Positions 5,099 to 11,986 of a DNA stretch of 13,208 bases are shown here, in pieces. This DNA is from Actinomycetes bacterium (GTDB lineage Bacteria; Actinomycetota; Coriobacteriia; Coriobacteriales; Eggerthellaceae). The stretch covers positions 1 through 13,208 of the forward strand of contig JAEWYG010000040.1 of the NCBI GenBank assembly GCA_023395755.1, read 5' to 3'. Under the pieces are notes generated by a model, which worked only from the letters and a program-made list of their open reading frames with translations, was not told the DNA's origin and ran no database searches. Made by a program: the position numbers and the translations under genes. The stretch's first letter is position 1, and every line of letters starts with the position of its first letter.

Positions 5099-7495
5099 AT
5101 GCCTGAAGAAAGCTATGTCTACACCGCATGTCCAGGGTGGGGCGACCACGAATTCTGCGCACTTAAAACTATTGTGAAAGAAGGGAAGATTGTTCGAACT
5201 GAGCCTGTTCAATATACGGGTGCGGAAGCCTGCGAAGGGCACATCTGTCAGAAGGGAATTGTGGCTTGTCGACAGCCTTATAACCCCAGGCGTCTTTCTC
5301 ATCCGCTTAAACGTATCGGTGAGCGCGGCGAAGGAAAATGGCAGGAAATATCCTGGGATCAGGCTCTTGACGAGATAGCTGAAAAACTTGTACAACAGCG
5401 AGACGAATTTGGTCCAGAGAGCTTGGCAATTTGGAGTGTAACTGCAAGTGTTCCACCTTCGCAGGGCTTGGGAACTATTTTGGGCTCTCGTTTTACGACT
5501 GTGTACGGAGCAACAAATCCTATATCGGGGTATGGCTTGGACAATGGGCCGTTTTATGCTGCTTGGTACGATATGGGCGATTTTTATAAATATATGACCA
5601 CAGATCCGGTTTGTTTTGATAGCTCTAACTATGTGATTGTATGGGGGGCGAATCCTATTGAAAACCAACAGCGCATGGCTAAGCATATTGTTGAGGCTCA
5701 AAGTAGGGGTGCAAAGATAGTAGATATTGGGTTGTTGTTTGATGGCACGGCCGCAAAGGCGGATTGGTTTATTCCTGTTAAACCAGGCAGTGATACCAAG
5801 TTGGCTCTTTCCATGGCATCTCTTATTGTCTCGTGGGGTTGTTACCAAGAAGGCTTTTTGCGCGAGCATACCGTTGCGCCCTTGCTCGTGGATGTTGAAA
5901 CAGGAATGATGGCGCGCGACGAAGAAGGGAGTTATTTAGCTATTGATTCGGCAGCAGGGGCTGTCGTGCCTGTTCTTCCGGCTGAGGAAATTACGTTTGA
6001 GAGTGCTCTTGAAGGGGAGTACGTGTACGAAGGGAAACTATGTAAGCCAGCTTTTCAATTGCTGAAAGAGCACCTGAGTAGCTATACTCCTGCGCGCCAA
6101 GAAGCAATAACGGGGGTTTCGGAAGACGATCTGGTTAAGTTGACGCGTGAGTACGTTGATGCAAAAGCTGCCTATCTTATTGGGGCGTTGGGGCTCCGCT
6201 ATCAAAATCAGGGTCAAGCCTACCGTGCTTTCTATCTTTTGGGAATGCTGACGGGAAATCTTGGTATACCGGGTGGTGGCGTAACGAGTGAGATGTTACC
6301 TGCAGGGTGGCCGTTGATTTTTAACGATCAAGAAATCGTTCATCCTTTGGGTATTGAAAACAGTCGGGCGAAAAATATCCGCCAAGCAGATTTTTATGAA
6401 CGGATTGCCGATGGAACGTCTCCGGTAAAATCGCTACTAGTGGTGGCTGGGAATCCTGTCCACAATTGCCCCAACAGAGGGCGATGGATAGACGAGGTGT
6501 TCCCGAAGCTCGATCTGATTGTTGACTTCGATATTTGGATGACCGATACGGGAGAGTATGCCGATTACGTTTTGCCTGACTGTATGCCCTTCGAGCGCAC
6601 TGAACTTATTTTGTCGGCATCGTATAACCACATAGTATTGCAAGAGCCCGCAATCCCACCGCAGGGAGACTGTCGCGATGCTACCTTCCTCTTCAGTGAG
6701 CTGGCTGAACGATTGGGGATTGGTGAGTATTTTGATAAGACGGCGGAGGAGTGGTGCGAGTTTCGTCTTCAAACGGAGTGGCCCTTTATCAAAAATATTG
6801 ATCCTCCTTTAACGTGGGAGCGCCTGAAGAAAGAAAAGATGATAAGGGCTGCCGTGCCACCTGTTCCGTGGAATCCGTTTTGGGGGATGGAGTTTAATAC
6901 CCCCTCGGGACGCTTGGAGTTCTATTCAGAACGCCTTGTTGAGGTGGGTGTCCCCTTTGCCTCAAGTCGGCCGCCTATGGAGGTTCCTTATGCGGGCCAG
7001 GTGGGGAAATACGGACATCGCTACCAGTTCTTTAGTGGTAGGCAGCGTTTTTTCATGCAGTCAATGTATACCGATGATCCTTTGATGGTTGAGCTTTCAG
7101 GTGGGCAACCGACAGCTCGCTTGAACCCTGTTGACGCAAAAAAGGAAGGCGTGCTTGATGGAGATACCCTGGAGTGCTTCAACGAGCGCGGACATGTGGT
7201 GTGTCAGGTAAGGTTGGATGAGGCTATTCCTCCGGGAACGGTGCAGGTTTGGTTTGGCTGGCGTCACAACCAGTTTGAAGAGGGAATGTACTCAGAGTTG
7301 TTGGTTCCTTTGGGTTCGCGCGAAACTCTTGATGAAATAGCTGATAGCTGGTGGAATGATGTGGTTTCTAAGGTGCCACAGCAACCTCCTTTAGGTGGTG
7401 GCATCGACGGTATGGCGGGCGCCTGGGATACCATTTGGGACTGTGCCTGTTCGGTTCGAAGGGTAGAGTTGGGAAGGGAGGCATGCGATGAATAA
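5099..7495 (+). CDS. Molybdopterin (bis-MGD) oxidoreductase, catalytic subunit, DMSO reductase superfamily
   Basis: The 798-residue catalytic subunit has the full domain order. An N-terminal Fe-S segment (about 8-57) is followed by WDQALDEIAEKL, VWGANPIENQQRM (around 180), GLRYQNQGQAYRA with GIPGGGV, VVAGNPVHNCPNRGRW (around 450), ADYVLPDCMPFERTE, and a C-terminal molybdopterin-dinucleotide-binding domain (GQPTARLNPVDA, DGDTLECFNERG). The Fe-S site is unusual: Cys11, Asp16, Cys20 and Cys50, with Asp where the second Cys is expected and extra Cys45 and Cys57. The metal-ligand residue cannot be assigned with confidence. I choose ATG at 5099 (AGGGGGAG just upstream); an in-frame ATG at 5015 has no ribosome binding site. 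There is no twin-arginine signal, so the enzyme is probably cytoplasmic. It overlaps the ferredoxin gene by 8 nt. The substrate is unknown. The two-subunit soluble layout recalls pyrogallol transhydroxylase and gut catechol dehydroxylases. Confidence 0.88.
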   Translation: MPEESYVYTACPGWGDHEFCALKTIVKEGKIVRTEPVQYTGAEACEGHICQKGIVACRQPYNPRRLSHPLKRIGERGEGKWQEISWDQALDEIAEKLVQQRDEFGPESLAIWSVTASVPPSQGLGTILGSRFTTVYGATNPISGYGLDNGPFYAAWYDMGDFYKYMTTDPVCFDSSNYVIVWGANPIENQQRMAKHIVEAQSRGAKIVDIGLLFDGTAAKADWFIPVKPGSDTKLALSMASLIVSWGCYQEGFLREHTVAPLLVDVETGMMARDEEGSYLAIDSAAGAVVPVLPAEEITFESALEGEYVYEGKLCKPAFQLLKEHLSSYTPARQEAITGVSEDDLVKLTREYVDAKAAYLIGALGLRYQNQGQAYRAFYLLGMLTGNLGIPGGGVTSEMLPAGWPLIFNDQEIVHPLGIENSRAKNIRQADFYERIADGTSPVKSLLVVAGNPVHNCPNRGRWIDEVFPKLDLIVDFDIWMTDTGEYADYVLPDCMPFERTELILSASYNHIVLQEPAIPPQGDCRDATFLFSELAERLGIGEYFDKTAEEWCEFRLQTEWPFIKNIDPPLTWERLKKEKMIRAAVPPVPWNPFWGMEFNTPSGRLEFYSERLVEVGVPFASSRPPMEVPYAGQVGKYGHRYQFFSGRQRFFMQSMYTDDPLMVELSGGQPTARLNPVDAKKEGVLDGDTLECFNERGHVVCQVRLDEAIPPGTVQVWFGWRHNQFEEGMYSELLVPLGSRETLDEIADSWWNDVVSKVPQQPPLGGGIDGMAGAWDTIWDCACSVRRVELGREACDE

Positions 7496-7898
7496 CGCGA
7501 TTCTGGTTAACTTGCAGCGCTGCACGGGATGCTGGACGTGCTCTTTGGCATGCAAGATGGGCAACAATCTTCCCGACGATACCTGGAGGCAAATTGTTCG
7601 GACACTTGGAAGCGGAGAAGGGATTGATAAGCCGGCTGGTACATGGCCTGATTTACACTTGGAATGGCAACCGGTATGGTTAAAGGGATGCACGATGTGT
7701 CAACGTCGTACCCAAGAAGGGGAGTTGCCCTTCTGTGTGATGGACTGTCCAAACAGGGCTCTTACATTTGGGGATATCGAGGATCAAGAAAGCGAAATCT
7801 TCCAACAAAAAGAGGAACTGCGCAAGCAAGGTTTTCGCATCTTTGATTTGCCTTGTTATGAAGCTACCCGCCCGGGCATTATATATGCAAGAAAGTAA
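7488..7898 (+). CDS. Short ferredoxin-type electron transfer subunit (two 4Fe-4S clusters)
   Basis: The 136-residue partner of the molybdopterin subunit shows two cysteine groups. C12-x2-C15-x2-C18-x3-C22 is at the N-terminus, and C68-x2-C71-x11-C83-x3-C87-P follows. Eight ligands imply two [4Fe-4S] clusters, where DmsB/NrfC-type subunits have sixteen cysteines and four clusters. The middle ferredoxin motif is absent, so this is a reduced form of the family. A ninth cysteine lies near 123 (DLPCYEA). There is no signal peptide and no membrane segment. GGGAGG lies just before the ATG at 7488, inside the end of the upstream gene, which suggests translational coupling. It probably passes electrons between a soluble donor and the molybdenum enzyme. 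No membrane anchor or chaperone gene follows. Confidence 0.88.
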   Translation: MNNAILVNLQRCTGCWTCSLACKMGNNLPDDTWRQIVRTLGSGEGIDKPAGTWPDLHLEWQPVWLKGCTMCQRRTQEGELPFCVMDCPNRALTFGDIEDQESEIFQQKEELRKQGFRIFDLPCYEATRPGIIYARK

Positions 7899-7900
7899 AT

Positions 7901-7940
7901 AAAAAGCTGGGGGCTGCCGCTTTTAAGGGCAACCCCCAGC
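7901..7940 (-). terminator. Terminator between the convergent ferredoxin and nucleoside hydrolase genes
   Basis: GCTGGGGG (7906-7913) pairs with CCCCCAGC (7933-7940). After one C/A mismatch, TGCC pairs with GGCA. Read leftward the hairpin is followed by TTTTTA, so it chiefly ends the nucleoside hydrolase transcript. The same hairpin lies 8 nt past the ferredoxin stop and may also slow rightward transcription, though no T run follows on that side. Confidence 0.75.
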
Positions 7941-7980
7941 AACCGATTGTGGCGCTTTGGGGTGGACGGTAGTTTGCTCT

Positions 7981-8853
7981 TTATTCGACGCTGATCCGCG
8001 AGAGACCGCGCTCCCATGATCTCAGAACGAACTGTGTGAAAGCTTGTGGATCAGCGATTACCGGAGCGTTGATAATTGCGCAGGGCGCATCGGGCTCAGC
8101 GCGTTCGAGGTATCCGAGACCGAGCAGTTCCTTATTGAGCGTTACGGGTAATTCGCACGTGCGGAAAAGTTCGGGATGAGTGAGTGCTGCGGCGGCGACT
8201 ACATCCCAACAAGCAAAGCCATTCCAGTCGTACCATGAGGCCATCGTCTCGAACCAGGGCTTACAGGTGTGCGTGAGCCAGGAATCGGCACCAAACGCGT
8301 CTGTAAAATCTTTGCGGGTAAAGAACGCGTCGAGGCATGTCTGCGCCGTCGCGACCGTGATTGAACATCCAGATCGCAGCAGGCTTTCTGTGGCTAATGG
8401 ATCGCAGGTTAGGTTCAATTCGTTCATGATGCGACCGTTGATAACTAAGCTGCGCTCAATGCCACCCATGATAAAAACGCTGCGCACATCGCGGAAAAAG
8501 CTCGGAGACACAAGAGATGCACCGTGCAGATTCGTTAGCGAGCCGGTGGCGAGTATGGTGATCTCGCCGGGGTGGGCTGCAGCCTGTTCAGCAAGATAGC
8601 GTGCGGCATCGCTTACCGGCTTGTCTGGATTAGCTGCTCCTCGGTAAACGGGCAGATTGAGCTTCCATTCATTCAGCATACGTAGTGTGTTGTCGTGTAC
8701 GATATCTATCGACGAATTGCCATAAGACGTGCAAAGGCCCAACACGTCGACATCGGTGCAGCCCAAAAGATGGAGTAGCGCCAAACCGTCGTCCACGTCA
8801 CAATCGGGAACGCCCATGGTGTTGTCAAAATCGAGAATTACGGTATGCGGCAC
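7981..8853 (-). CDS. Inosine-uridine preferring nucleoside hydrolase family protein
   Basis: The 290-residue protein belongs to the nucleoside N-ribohydrolase family (cleaves N-glycosidic bonds with bound Ca2+). Family marks include an Asp-rich N-terminus (VILDFDNT, then PDCDVDDGLALL, Asp8, 10, 17, 19, 21 and 22), YGNSS (around 46), ATGSLTNL, IMGG (128-131) and NELNLTCDPLAT (144-155). The C-terminal block is WDVVAAAALTHPELF from Trp216. Two features differ from the textbook DTDxGxDD and HDPLA motifs. The Asp cluster is spread over about 15 residues instead of eight, and the His before Asp217 is Trp. I place the start at GTG 8853, with GGGAG about 7 nt upstream; a TTG at 8895 gives 14 more residues but coincides with TTGACA, which looks like promoter DNA. 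It is divergent from the kinase-fold gene. The substrate could be a ribonucleoside or a related glycoside. Confidence 0.85.
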   Translation of the reverse strand: MPHTVILDFDNTMGVPDCDVDDGLALLHLLGCTDVDVLGLCTSYGNSSIDIVHDNTLRMLNEWKLNLPVYRGAANPDKPVSDAARYLAEQAAAHPGEITILATGSLTNLHGASLVSPSFFRDVRSVFIMGGIERSLVINGRIMNELNLTCDPLATESLLRSGCSITVATAQTCLDAFFTRKDFTDAFGADSWLTHTCKPWFETMASWYDWNGFACWDVVAAAALTHPELFRTCELPVTLNKELLGLGYLERAEPDAPCAIINAPVIADPQAFTQFVLRSWERGLSRISVE

Positions 8854-8898
8854 GGCTCTGCTCCCGACTGTTTGATATAGTCTAATAGTTGTCAAACG

Positions 8899-8910
8899 AT
8901 ACCATGGTAT
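8899..8910. promoter_or_regulatory. Perfect 12-bp palindrome between divergent genes, possible operator
   Basis: ATACCATGGTAT is a perfect palindrome in the short region between the nucleoside hydrolase start (8853) and the kinase-like start (8961). A leftward TTGACA (complement of 8890-8895) is 3 nt away. The position suits a regulator acting on both genes, but no second copy was noticed in the window. Confidence 0.35.
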
Positions 8911-8960
8911 GCGGCCGCTGGCAAGCGGGGCGCGGTGATGGCGAGAAAGGAGCTGCGGCT

Positions 8961-9995
8961 ATGGCAAGTGATGGCTTGTTGATGGCGAAAACATACCTGC
9001 AGCGGTCGAATAGCCTGCGCGAGGCGCTTGGCATCGCGCAGGTGGCGCAACTCGAGCCGTGTCCGCTCGGTCAAGGCGAACATAATGCGAACTTCACGTT
9101 TAAGCATCCGGAATCGGGAGAAGTTCTCGTGTTGCGCATTAACTATGCAAGCCAGATGAACCTCGAGCATCAGATAGAGTACGAGGCTTCTGCTTTGCGT
9201 GTTCTCGAGTTAAGTACACGCACGCCGCATCTCCTTTTTGTTGATGGCTCGAAGCGTATTGTCGATCATGGCGTTCTCGTTATGGAACACCGCCGCGGCT
9301 CCCACCTTGATTTCGACAGGCCTGGTGATATAGATGAGGCAGCATGCATCCTTGCCGATATCCACGCCGTCGTGCCTGATGAAGCGCCGTTGTGTCCGCT
9401 GATCGATCCGGAAGATGCGCTGTGCGATCTCTGCGAAGAAAACAGGCGCATGTTCGAGGCGTACTGCGCGAGCCCGCTGGTCGACGTAGCTCTTGCGCGG
9501 CGCATTGAGGGGTTCTTTTCCGTTGCTGAACCGCTAGCAACGCGAATGCAGACCCCGCTCGGTCGGCACGTGCTCAATACCGAGGCCGTTCCGTCGCATT
9601 TCCTCATTCCCGATGATGGGACACCGGGTAGTATGGTGGATTGGGAGAAGCCTATCATTGGCGATGTCGCACGAGACATTGCATACTTTACGGCGCCGAC
9701 GACGACCATATGGGATACAGATTTCCTGTTCGACGCTGCCGGCCGGAAAGCTTTTGTGGAGCGGTATTGGCGTGCGGTGGATGGGCGATTTTCGTGCTCC
9801 GGATTCGACGAGCGCTTCGACGCCTACCTAAAGATGAACTGCCTGCGTGGTATGACGTGGAGCATGCTTGCGTGGACGGAATACCACGATCCGGCGCGCC
9901 CGCTGCAAAACGAGAAGACGCGTGAGAAACTTGAGGTGTACTTATCCGAGTCGTTCATCGACCTACTCGCGCGCGACATTTTTGGCATCGCGTGA
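8961..9995 (+). CDS. Aminoglycoside phosphotransferase/choline kinase-fold protein
   Basis: The 344-residue protein has the APH/choline-kinase fold (ATP-dependent phosphorylation of a small molecule). A nucleotide-loop-like PLGQGEHNANF (35-45), the strand VLVLRIN (55-61), YEASALRVL (74-82) with the helix C Glu, VMEHRRGSHL (107-116) and ADIHAV are followed by the catalytic region LNTEAVPSHFLI (205-216) and VDWEKPIIGDVARDIAYF (226-243). Canonical APH has H-x-D-x4-N in the catalytic loop; here it is N206-x-E208-x4-H213. The downstream metal-binding Asp227 (D-W-E) and Asp235 are kept. Arg59 may stand in for the ATP-binding Lys. I chose the ATG at 8961 because AAAGGAG lies 8 nt upstream; a TTG at 8889 opens the frame further but has no support. 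It may belong with the neighbouring nucleoside hydrolase and importer. Antibiotic resistance is not implied. Confidence 0.78.
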   Translation: MASDGLLMAKTYLQRSNSLREALGIAQVAQLEPCPLGQGEHNANFTFKHPESGEVLVLRINYASQMNLEHQIEYEASALRVLELSTRTPHLLFVDGSKRIVDHGVLVMEHRRGSHLDFDRPGDIDEAACILADIHAVVPDEAPLCPLIDPEDALCDLCEENRRMFEAYCASPLVDVALARRIEGFFSVAEPLATRMQTPLGRHVLNTEAVPSHFLIPDDGTPGSMVDWEKPIIGDVARDIAYFTAPTTTIWDTDFLFDAAGRKAFVERYWRAVDGRFSCSGFDERFDAYLKMNCLRGMTWSMLAWTEYHDPARPLQNEKTREKLEVYLSESFIDLLARDIFGIA

Positions 9996-10025
9996 GGCTT
10001 TTTACGGCCTTGAGCCGGTGATGTT

Positions 10026-10072
10026 GCAGTACTCGATGCCGGAGTATCGGGTAATTCGGCATCGAGTACTGC
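10026..10072. terminator. Perfect 16-bp inverted repeat between convergent genes, likely bidirectional terminator
   Basis: GCAGTACTCGATGCCG (10026-10041) and its exact complement (10057-10072) are separated by 15 nt. It lies 30 nt past the kinase-like stop and 34 nt past the ATPase stop, where a shared terminator is expected. Neither side has a proper T run (only TTCTTACGTTT on the right), so a protein-binding site or a Rho-assisted structure is possible. Confidence 0.55.
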
Positions 10073-10105
10073 TTCTTACGTTTGCCCGTTTCTCATCGGA
10101 CCTGC

Positions 10106-11116
10106 TTAGACGCGGGGGAACACGAAGCAGTGTTGGGGGTTGACATGCGCGGTGACGCGCGTTCTTGGTTTAGGTAGATTCGCAACAGGCGCGGTGAGTG
10201 TCTGATTATCGATGTCGATGCGGGCAAGATACGCTTCACCCGCATATACGCCACATCGCACGACGAGAGGGCCGTCTTCCTCCTCTTCGAGGGTTACCCC
10301 GGCGTTGCGCACGATGGCGATCGCGGAACCATTGGGTGTGTGGGCGGCGGGAATGCGCAGGCCGTTCGCAATAAATACGCCGTTCTCAACCGTTCCCTCG
10401 ATCTGTGAACAGGCGCCCGTGCACTGGGCGATTTCGGCGCTTGCGGGCGTTTCATAAAGTTGCTGCGGTGTGCCCACTTGTATCAAATGTCCCAATGATA
10501 GATACGCAATGCGGTCGGACATACGCAGCGCCTCGCCTGCGTCATGCGTTACCATGATGCAGGTTATGCCCGATGCCCGATGCAACTTTAGTACGAGTGA
10601 GCGCATGTCGTCGCGCAGCTGCTCGTCGAGTCCGGCGAATGGTTCGTCGAGCAACAGCGCCGCTGGGTTGCTGGCTAGAGCCCTGGCGAGCGCGACGCGC
10701 TGCTGTTGGCCGCCCGACAGCTGAGAGGGTGTGCGATCACCTAAACCAGCGAGCCCCACTTCGGCGAGAAGCGTATCGGCGTGTTCTTGGCGCTCGCGTC
10801 GCCCGATGTGTGCCATACGCGCAGGAAACGCCACATTGTCACGTGCGTTCATGTTGGGAAATAAGCGGATATCCTGAAACACCATGGCACATCGACGGCG
10901 GTGACATGCCGTTTCGTCGACGCACGCTCCGTCGAACGCGACCGTGCCGCGACTTTGTATCGTAATGCCAGCGATTATCTTGAGTAGTGTCGACTTTCCC
11001 GCGCCGCTTTCTCCTAGTAGTGACAAGAACTCGCCCGCATGTATGTCGAGCGTTATGCCATCAAGGACGGTTTTGCCGGCAATATCGAGTCCCAAGTCGG
11101 TGACGGACAGGTTCAT
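10106..11116 (-). CDS. ABC transporter ATP-binding protein (importer, with C-terminal accessory domain)
   Basis: The 336-residue ATPase shows all the nucleotide-binding marks: Walker A GESGAGKST (35-43), Q-loop VFQD (Gln81), signature LSGGQQQR (133-140), Walker B LLLDEPF (154-160) and H-loop THD (His191). About 100 residues follow the ATPase core with a beta-rich TOBE-like character (IVRNAGV, GVYAGEAYLARIDI, RVTAHVNPQHCFVF), as in PotA/FbpC/MalK-type importers. The start is taken as ATG 11116, since AAGGAG is 8 nt upstream; a TTG two codons earlier would leave only 2 nt. It is the last gene of a leftward operon, 18 nt after the second permease. It couples ATP hydrolysis to uptake through the two permeases encoded just upstream. 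Confidence 0.92.
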   Translation of the reverse strand: MNLSVTDLGLDIAGKTVLDGITLDIHAGEFLSLLGESGAGKSTLLKIIAGITIQSRGTVAFDGACVDETACHRRRCAMVFQDIRLFPNMNARDNVAFPARMAHIGRRERQEHADTLLAEVGLAGLGDRTPSQLSGGQQQRVALARALASNPAALLLDEPFAGLDEQLRDDMRSLVLKLHRASGITCIMVTHDAGEALRMSDRIAYLSLGHLIQVGTPQQLYETPASAEIAQCTGACSQIEGTVENGVFIANGLRIPAAHTPNGSAIAIVRNAGVTLEEEEDGPLVVRCGVYAGEAYLARIDIDNQTLTAPVANLPKPRTRVTAHVNPQHCFVFPRV

Positions 11117-11134
11117 AATCAAGGCTCCTTTATG

Positions 11135-11986
11135 CTACGAACCGAAATAATCTTGGCCCTCGGCGCGGTACCAGCGGCGCAATACCAATTGCATGAGGGC
11201 GAAGACTGCAAGAGTGACCAGTAAGAACACCATTCCGTAGGCGCTTGCGACCGTTCTGTCGCCGCTTGCTAGGTAGGGGAACATATCGAGGATGAACGTG
11301 CGCACGGCACCTCCACCAATGAGTAACGTGAGGAAGTACTGTGAAAACGACACGATGTAGGTCATCGTGAGCGCCGAGACGATGCCCGGCGCCAGACGGG
11401 GAAGTGTTATGTGCAATGCCGCCTGCGCAGGCGTTACGCCAAGTGTTTGCGCTGCTTGCGGCAGTCTTGTGCCTGCTGCCCGCGCCACGTCGGTCATGAT
11501 GACAATGGCGTAGGGTAGCGCAATGATGCAGTGGGCGAGCGTCACGCCCACGACTCCGCGAGCGAGACCAAGCTTAATAAATGCAACCTGTACACCCATG
11601 CCAAACACCGTTGAGGGTATGAGGAACGGCAATGCGCTGGCAAACTGAAAGACGCGCCGTCCGCGAAAGCGGAAGTTCGCGAGGGCGTAGGCGGCCAGCG
11701 ACGCGATCGCCGTCGACAGAACAGCGCACGCGATGGCAATGCCGATGCTTGTGGCGAGCACTTCGGGCGTGTGTTGGCTCGGACGCGCTATTTCTGCGAA
11801 GCCCTTGTCCGACAGTACGGAGGGCAGAAGGTCGGGCGCGGGCCATGACGCCGAAACCGACCAGACCACCAGCACGGAAAATGGTACGAGCACGACGAGA
11901 AGGTGTAGTGCGATGAAAGCGCGCGAAGGCAGGTGGAGCCGTCCTTGTTGTCGCGGACGCGTTTGCACTCTAGCCGCGCATTTCAT
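11135..11986 (-). CDS. ABC transporter permease (second of the operon)
   Basis: The 283-residue inner membrane protein has about six hydrophobic segments (roughly 22-45, 76-104, 113-136, 146-168, 200-224 and 248-270). The cytoplasmic coupling motif between segments 4 and 5 is QAAQTLGVTPAQAALHITLP (177-196), the EAA loop of binding-protein-dependent permeases. It matches the PotC/FbpB/ThiP style of permease. The start ATG at 11986 is preceded by GGAGGA about 6 nt away. It overlaps the end of the upstream permease by 17 nt, consistent with coupled translation and a heterodimeric channel. It should pair with the ATPase encoded 18 nt downstream. Confidence 0.9.
   Translation of the reverse strand: MKCAARVQTRPRQQGRLHLPSRAFIALHLLVVLVPFSVLVVWSVSASWPAPDLLPSVLSDKGFAEIARPSQHTPEVLATSIGIAIACAVLSTAIASLAAYALANFRFRGRRVFQFASALPFLIPSTVFGMGVQVAFIKLGLARGVVGVTLAHCIIALPYAIVIMTDVARAAGTRLPQAAQTLGVTPAQAALHITLPRLAPGIVSALTMTYIVSFSQYFLTLLIGGGAVRTFILDMFPYLASGDRTVASAYGMVFLLVTLAVFALMQLVLRRWYRAEGQDYFGS

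Noticed and set aside
8889..8960. Longer start (TTG) for the kinase-like gene
   Set aside because: No ribosome binding site, and it would run through the palindromic intergenic region; ATG at 8961 is better supported.
9266..9709. Leftward open frame opposite the kinase-like gene (147 codons)
   Set aside because: It is a shadow of a gene with recognisable motifs; low-complexity Ser/Arg-rich product and no ribosome binding site.
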